Source of the DNA: Rostratula benghalensis
Lineage: Eukaryota; Chordata; Aves; Charadriiformes; Rostratulidae
DNA: 64,000 nt
Reading direction: 5' to 3'
Assembly (NCBI GenBank): GCA_013399305.1
Contig: VXAI01000019.1
Span: 2,075,034 to 2,139,033, forward strand
Shown here: positions 62,201-64,000 of the stretch, piece by piece
Numbering within the stretch: the stretch's first letter is position 1
How the letters are laid out: each line of letters begins with the position of its first letter
Notes under the pieces: model-generated
The model's database searches: none
What the model was told of the DNA's origin: nothing
What the model saw: the letters and a program-made list of their open reading frames with translations, nothing else
Program-made: the position numbers and the translations under genes

Positions 62201-62954
62201 CTCAAAAGCACAAAAATGCTAGAGATATTCAGTGAAGGTCTCCTTGTCACCTCAGGAAATGGTCTTTCCTTAGCCTTATGCAGAGGTTGTTGAAATTTGC
62301 CCACTTGCAGCAGAAATTTTGCATGGAAGATTTTCATATAAGCAGACAGAGGTTTTGAACATGACAAACAACTGTAAATACAGTTTTATATTCTGAATTA
62401 TTTTTCACTAACCCCATCAGTAATATAGTGATAGTTCCAATGTGTGTGGAAATAGTTCTATTCTGAGTTATTTACTTTTCTGTATCTTGACATTGTGTTA
62501 GGAACAAAAAAGAGAAAAGCTCAGTGCAAAGAAAAAAAAAGCCTCTAAGAGACCAAAATGTGGACAAGGCTCCAAGTTAAGATTCCCCTGATAAATCCTG
62601 ATTTACCTGCGGAGTTACACGTGTGTGACTAAGATGACAACAGTGGTCAATCCCCTGTGTAACCTGCTCTAGGAGGACCTGCTTTGGCAGGGGGGGTGGG
62701 AGTAGATGATCACCAGAGGTCTCTTCCAACCTCATACCATTCTGTGATTCTGTAATCATTTGGGCTGTGCATCTTCCTGAATGCACTCTTGCTGTGTGGG
62801 AGAAATTGAACGTACTTACTTTGGGCCGAGTGTCAACAACGTACAGGAAATCACTTCCTGGGTTTGCTTTCCTAATGGCCTGGAGCATCTGCTCATCCTC
62901 AAGGCATCGAGCACTAAAGCCAGATAAAGGCTGGCTGCTTCTACAGATGGATGC
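43925..62954 (-). CDS. MTMR7: Myotubularin-related protein 7 (phosphoinositide 3-phosphatase), C-terminal nine exons
   Basis: MTMR7 removes the 3-phosphate from PI(3)P and Ins(1,3)P2 and pairs with the inactive MTMR9; it acts on endomembranes and is brain-enriched in mammals. The exons, in transcript order, are 62820-62954, 57956-58088, 53324-53433, 51240-51365, 50344-50393, 47989-48189, 46676-46816, 45053-45179 and 43925-44284. Phases agree throughout, giving 460 residues and a TGA stop. Human MTMR7 has 660 residues, so about 200 N-terminal residues (PH-GRAM domain and the start of the phosphatase domain) lie beyond 64,000. The catalytic Cys-X5-Arg loop '[11 protein letters not shown]' is intact in exon 51240-51365, so the enzyme should be active. 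A coiled coil ('[14 protein letters not shown]') and a serine- and acid-rich tail follow. MTMR6 and MTMR8 are the close paralogues; synteny and the tail support MTMR7. Confidence 0.96.
44370..44640 (-). mobile_element. CR1 LINE 3' fragment, antisense to plus strand
   Basis: The plus strand shows the CR1 end in reverse, from 'gaagggaccttaaagatta' through 'cctgccctgggcagggaca' to 'cagcttctctgggcaacct'. It lies in the last MTMR7 intron, in the same direction as MTMR7. Confidence 0.92.
45053..45179 (-). CDS. MTMR7: MTMR7 coding exon, coiled coil
   Basis: 127 nt, '[20 protein letters not shown]' then '[20 protein letters not shown]'. The heptad-like glutamate/leucine pattern begins the coiled coil that in this family mediates dimers, including with MTMR9. 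The donor is GTAACG. Confidence 0.97.
45180..46675. other. MTMR7 intron between exons 46676-46816 and 45053-45179
   Basis: About 1.5 kb with T-runs near 45264 and 45740. An open frame of 130 codons on the minus strand (46188-46580) has no recognised family. No transposon was identified with confidence. Confidence 0.6.
46676..46816 (-). CDS. MTMR7: MTMR7 coding exon after the phosphatase core
   Basis: 141 nt, '[20 protein letters not shown]' then '[15 protein letters not shown]' and 'PCNFLY'. The acceptor lies after an A/T run and reads TTTCAG; the donor is GTAGG. It ends the catalytic domain. Confidence 0.95.
46935..47345 (-). mobile_element. CR1 LINE fragment, end of reverse-transcriptase ORF
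   Basis: On the minus strand it encodes '[10 protein letters not shown]', '[14 protein letters not shown]' and '[11 protein letters not shown]', which are CR1 RT C-terminal pieces, now split by frameshifts. The 3'UTR part is missing, so the copy is truncated at both ends or rearranged. Confidence 0.85.
47989..48189 (-). CDS. MTMR7: MTMR7 coding exon (end of phosphatase domain)
   Basis: 201 nt, including '[18 protein letters not shown]', '[19 protein letters not shown]' and '[10 protein letters not shown]'. The acceptor is TTTCAG. The donor GTATGG is weak. Confidence 0.97.
49054..49164. repeat. Three-copy 37-bp tandem repeat
   Basis: A unit of 37 bases beginning 'cctgtcacacctaagtcatt' occurs three times in perfect register (starts 49054, 49091 and 49128). 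The first two copies are identical over the whole unit; the third differs by one base ('taat' for 'tcat') and at its end. Confidence 0.95.
49240..49342 (+). mobile_element. CR1 LINE 3' tail, short
   Basis: Contains 'tggttggactcgatgatcc' and 'ggtcttttccaacct', ending 'ggttctatgattt'. This is a CR1 end of a different subfamily from that at 34110. Confidence 0.8.
49385..49712 (+). mobile_element. CR1 LINE 3' fragment interrupted by an assembly gap
   Basis: The left part has the 'gaaaggctgagagacttgg' segment of the CR1 ORF end; after the N run the right part ends 'cattctgtgattccgtaa'. The middle is hidden by 90 N. Confidence 0.88.
49489..49578. other. Assembly gap (90 N)
   Basis: An uncalled run inside a CR1 element in an MTMR7 intron. 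Confidence 0.95.
50344..50393 (-). CDS. MTMR7: MTMR7 coding micro-exon of 50 nt
   Basis: It codes '[16 protein letters not shown]' and two bases of an arginine codon. The acceptor is TTTTAG and the donor is GTAAGG. Confidence 0.96.
50457..50575. repeat. Imperfect tandem duplication, 68-bp period
   Basis: A 51-base segment beginning 'caagcagtactggaaaccca' at 50457 recurs at 50525 in diverged form ('caagcagtattagaagccca'). The copies share 'taatt', 'ggggtaagcagag'/'agggtaaggagaa' and the order of words. It lies about 65 nt upstream, in transcript order, of the MTMR7 50-nt exon. Confidence 0.7.
50982..51147. repeat. 166-bp purine-rich tract beside the MTMR7 catalytic exon
   Basis: The plus strand is A and G only, apart from two T at 51033 and 51035; the last 112 bases are uninterrupted. 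In the MTMR7 transcript it is a pyrimidine tract about 90 nt after the donor of the catalytic exon. Such tracts can form triplex DNA and can bind PTB-type proteins in RNA. Confidence 0.9.
51240..51365 (-). CDS. MTMR7: MTMR7 catalytic exon (about residues 327-368)
   Basis: 126 nt, 42 codons in phase 0. It carries the Cys-X5-Arg signature '[11 protein letters not shown]'; the catalytic cysteine codon is at 51327-51329 and the arginine at 51312-51314. The exon ends 'TVKGFM'. The acceptor is GTCCTAG and the donor is GTAAGC. Confidence 0.98.
51366..53323. other. MTMR7 intron upstream of the catalytic exon
   Basis: About 2 kb; a T-run near 51510-51525 and a T-run near 52020 are the only features seen. 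No transposon was recognised. Confidence 0.65.
53324..53433 (-). CDS. MTMR7: MTMR7 coding exon (about residues 290-326)
   Basis: 110 nt, '[20 protein letters not shown]' to '[10 protein letters not shown]'. The acceptor is TTTGCAG and the donor is GTAAAAG. Confidence 0.96.
53434..57955. other. MTMR7 intron of 4.5 kb
   Basis: Mostly AT-rich with TG/TA simple sequence near 53784-53832 and a T-run near 55722-55740. No exon or recognised transposon apart from the (TAAAA)n at its transcript 5' end. Confidence 0.65.
57913..57950. repeat. (TAAAA)n tract next to MTMR7 donor
   Basis: A-rich repeat with units taaa, taaaa and taaaa. In the MTMR7 transcript it is a U-rich stretch starting about six bases after the donor of exon 57956-58088. 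Confidence 0.85.
57956..58088 (-). CDS. MTMR7: MTMR7 coding exon (about residues 246-290)
   Basis: 133 nt, '[19 protein letters not shown]' to 'RNSLQKMLE'. The acceptor is TTTTTCAG and the donor is GTAACC. A (TAAAA)n tract, U-rich in the transcript, begins a few bases after the donor. Confidence 0.97.
58089..62819. other. MTMR7 intron of 4.7 kb
   Basis: AT-rich, with one CR1 tail at 62635-62758 near its transcript 5' end. No exon, RNA gene or other transposon was recognised. Confidence 0.65.
62635..62758 (+). mobile_element. CR1 LINE 3' tail, antisense to MTMR7
   Basis: Contains 'aacctgctctaggaggacct', then 'agaggtctcttccaacct', ending 'cattctgtgattctgtaat'. It starts about 60 nt downstream of the MTMR7 exon 62820-62954 donor. 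Confidence 0.9.
62820..62954 (-). CDS. MTMR7: MTMR7 coding exon (about residues 201-245)
   Basis: 135 nt, 45 codons, '[17 protein letters not shown]' to '[11 protein letters not shown]', inside the phosphatase domain. The acceptor is CTGCAG and the donor is GTAAGT. It is the first MTMR7 exon visible in the window. Confidence 0.97.
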
Positions 62955-64000
62955 CTGCAGAAAAACAAACAAACAAAAAAAACCCCCAAATCAACTTAGT
63001 TATTAAGCAGAAAATATTTAGCATCCAGTAGCATATACAAAACAGTTAATTAGATGTAGAGCTATGTGGGAAGGCCAGAATGAATTACATGTTAATAAAC
63101 AAATTCACCTTTAAAAGGCAAGGAAATATTAAAACAATCCAATCCTATTGGCCCAGGTGTAGTCCTGAATCCAAGTTTAGAGCTCTCTTAGATAAAGTAT
63201 TTCCCTAATGGAAGATAACTCCTGAAAGGGGGTTCTCTAGAGGATGTGACGAGCACAACATTGCAATCACAAGAGCACAGGCATAGCATGAATCTCAGAA
63301 TCACACAATGATATGGGGTTGGAAGGGATCTCTGGTGATCATCTACTCCAACCCCCCTGCCCAAGCAGGTCTTTCTAGAGCAGGTTGCACAGGAACTTGT
63401 CTAGGCAGGTTTGAGCATCTCCAGAGAAGGAGACTCCACCACCTCTCTGGGCAGCCTATTCCAGGGCTCTGCCACCTTTACAGTAAAGAAGTTCCTCCTC
63501 ATGTTTAGATGGAACTTCTTATGTACAAGTTTTTGCCCATTATCTCTTGTCCTGTTACTGGGCACCACTGAAAGAAGACTGGCCCCATCCTCCTGATACC
63601 CGCCCTTTTAAATATTTATAAGCAAAGATCAGATCCCTTCTCAGTTTTCTCCTCTCTAGACTAAAAAGACCCAAGTCCCTCAGCCTTTCCTTGTAAGAGA
63701 GATGCTCCAGGCCCCTAATCATCCTTGTGGTCCTCTGCTGTACCCTCTCCAGCAGTTTCCTGTCCTTCTTGAACTGGGAAGGCCAGAACTGGACACAGTG
63801 CTCCAGATGGGGTCTCACCAGGGCAGAGTAGAGCAGGAGGATAATCTCCATTGACCTTCTGGTCACACTCTTCCTGATGTAGAATGGGTCCCTTTGCACT
63901 GTCACTCCCACTTACCAGTGGGGATACTGATTACACCCAATTTAGACCAGTGCATGTTTTACTAAACAGCCTGAGACACCATGAGTCAAGGAAACAAAAA
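62955..64000. other. MTMR7 intron reaching the window edge
   Basis: About 340 bases of AT-rich sequence followed by a CR1 element. The next MTMR7 exon (in transcript order upstream) is outside the window. Confidence 0.7.
63296..63915 (-). mobile_element. CR1 LINE fragment with intact C-terminal RT frame
   Basis: About 620 bases, the longest and best preserved CR1 here. On the minus strand a frame of 118 codons (63555-63911) includes '[20 protein letters not shown]' and '[20 protein letters not shown]', the C-terminal end of CR1 reverse transcriptase, and the 3'UTR tail runs to 63296. Few stops suggest a relatively young copy, though 5'-truncated and immobile. Confidence 0.92.

Noticed and set aside
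1..64000. CRISPR arrays, operons, tRNA or rRNA genes, phage or plasmid genes
   Set aside because: None was seen. The spaced repeats present are CR1, LTR-like sequence, microsatellites and small tandem duplications in an animal genome.

Overview
This is 64 kb of bird nuclear DNA. The evidence is three multi-exon vertebrate genes plus at least eleven CR1 LINE fragments, several ending in the typical avian 'attctgtgattct' type tail. Introns are short (two in VPS37A are only about 100 nt), which also fits a bird. The species cannot be told. There is no operon, plasmid, phage, CRISPR array or bacterial gene here.

Layout: 1-5.3 kb has no recognisable exon and holds an old antisense CR1. At 5.3-25.3 kb on the minus strand lies a complete CNOT7 coding sequence (six coding exons, 285 codons, all DEDD catalytic residues present) with its 3'UTR and a probable non-coding first exon. 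At 24.8-26.2 kb a CpG island, broken by a 645-nt run of N, is the head-to-head promoter of CNOT7 and VPS37A. At 29.8-37.5 kb on the plus strand are ten coding exons of VPS37A; its first coding exon is not visible and probably lies in the N gap. The stretch at 38.4-43.9 kb is the tail-to-tail space between VPS37A and MTMR7. From 43.9 kb to the right edge on the minus strand lie the last nine coding exons of MTMR7 (460 codons plus stop), including the catalytic site; the N-terminal exons lie beyond 64,000.

The order CNOT7(-)-VPS37A(+)-MTMR7(-) is the same as in human 8p22, so this is a conserved block. The genes do unrelated jobs: CNOT7 is a deadenylase of CCR4-NOT, VPS37A is an ESCRT-I subunit for endosomal sorting, and MTMR7 is a phosphoinositide phosphatase. 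VPS37A and MTMR7 both act on endosomal membranes, but nothing in the sequence shows co-regulation.

No previously undescribed system is evident. The points most worth a second look are a probable VPS37A intron starting directly after the stop codon, a strong decoy splice acceptor in VPS37A intron 3, a 166-bp purine tract next to the MTMR7 catalytic exon, an LTR-like repeat pair in VPS37A introns, small local duplications, and a CpG-dense pocket in a CNOT7 intron. All exon coordinates were read by eye from splice sites and protein similarity recalled from the human families; no alignment was run.
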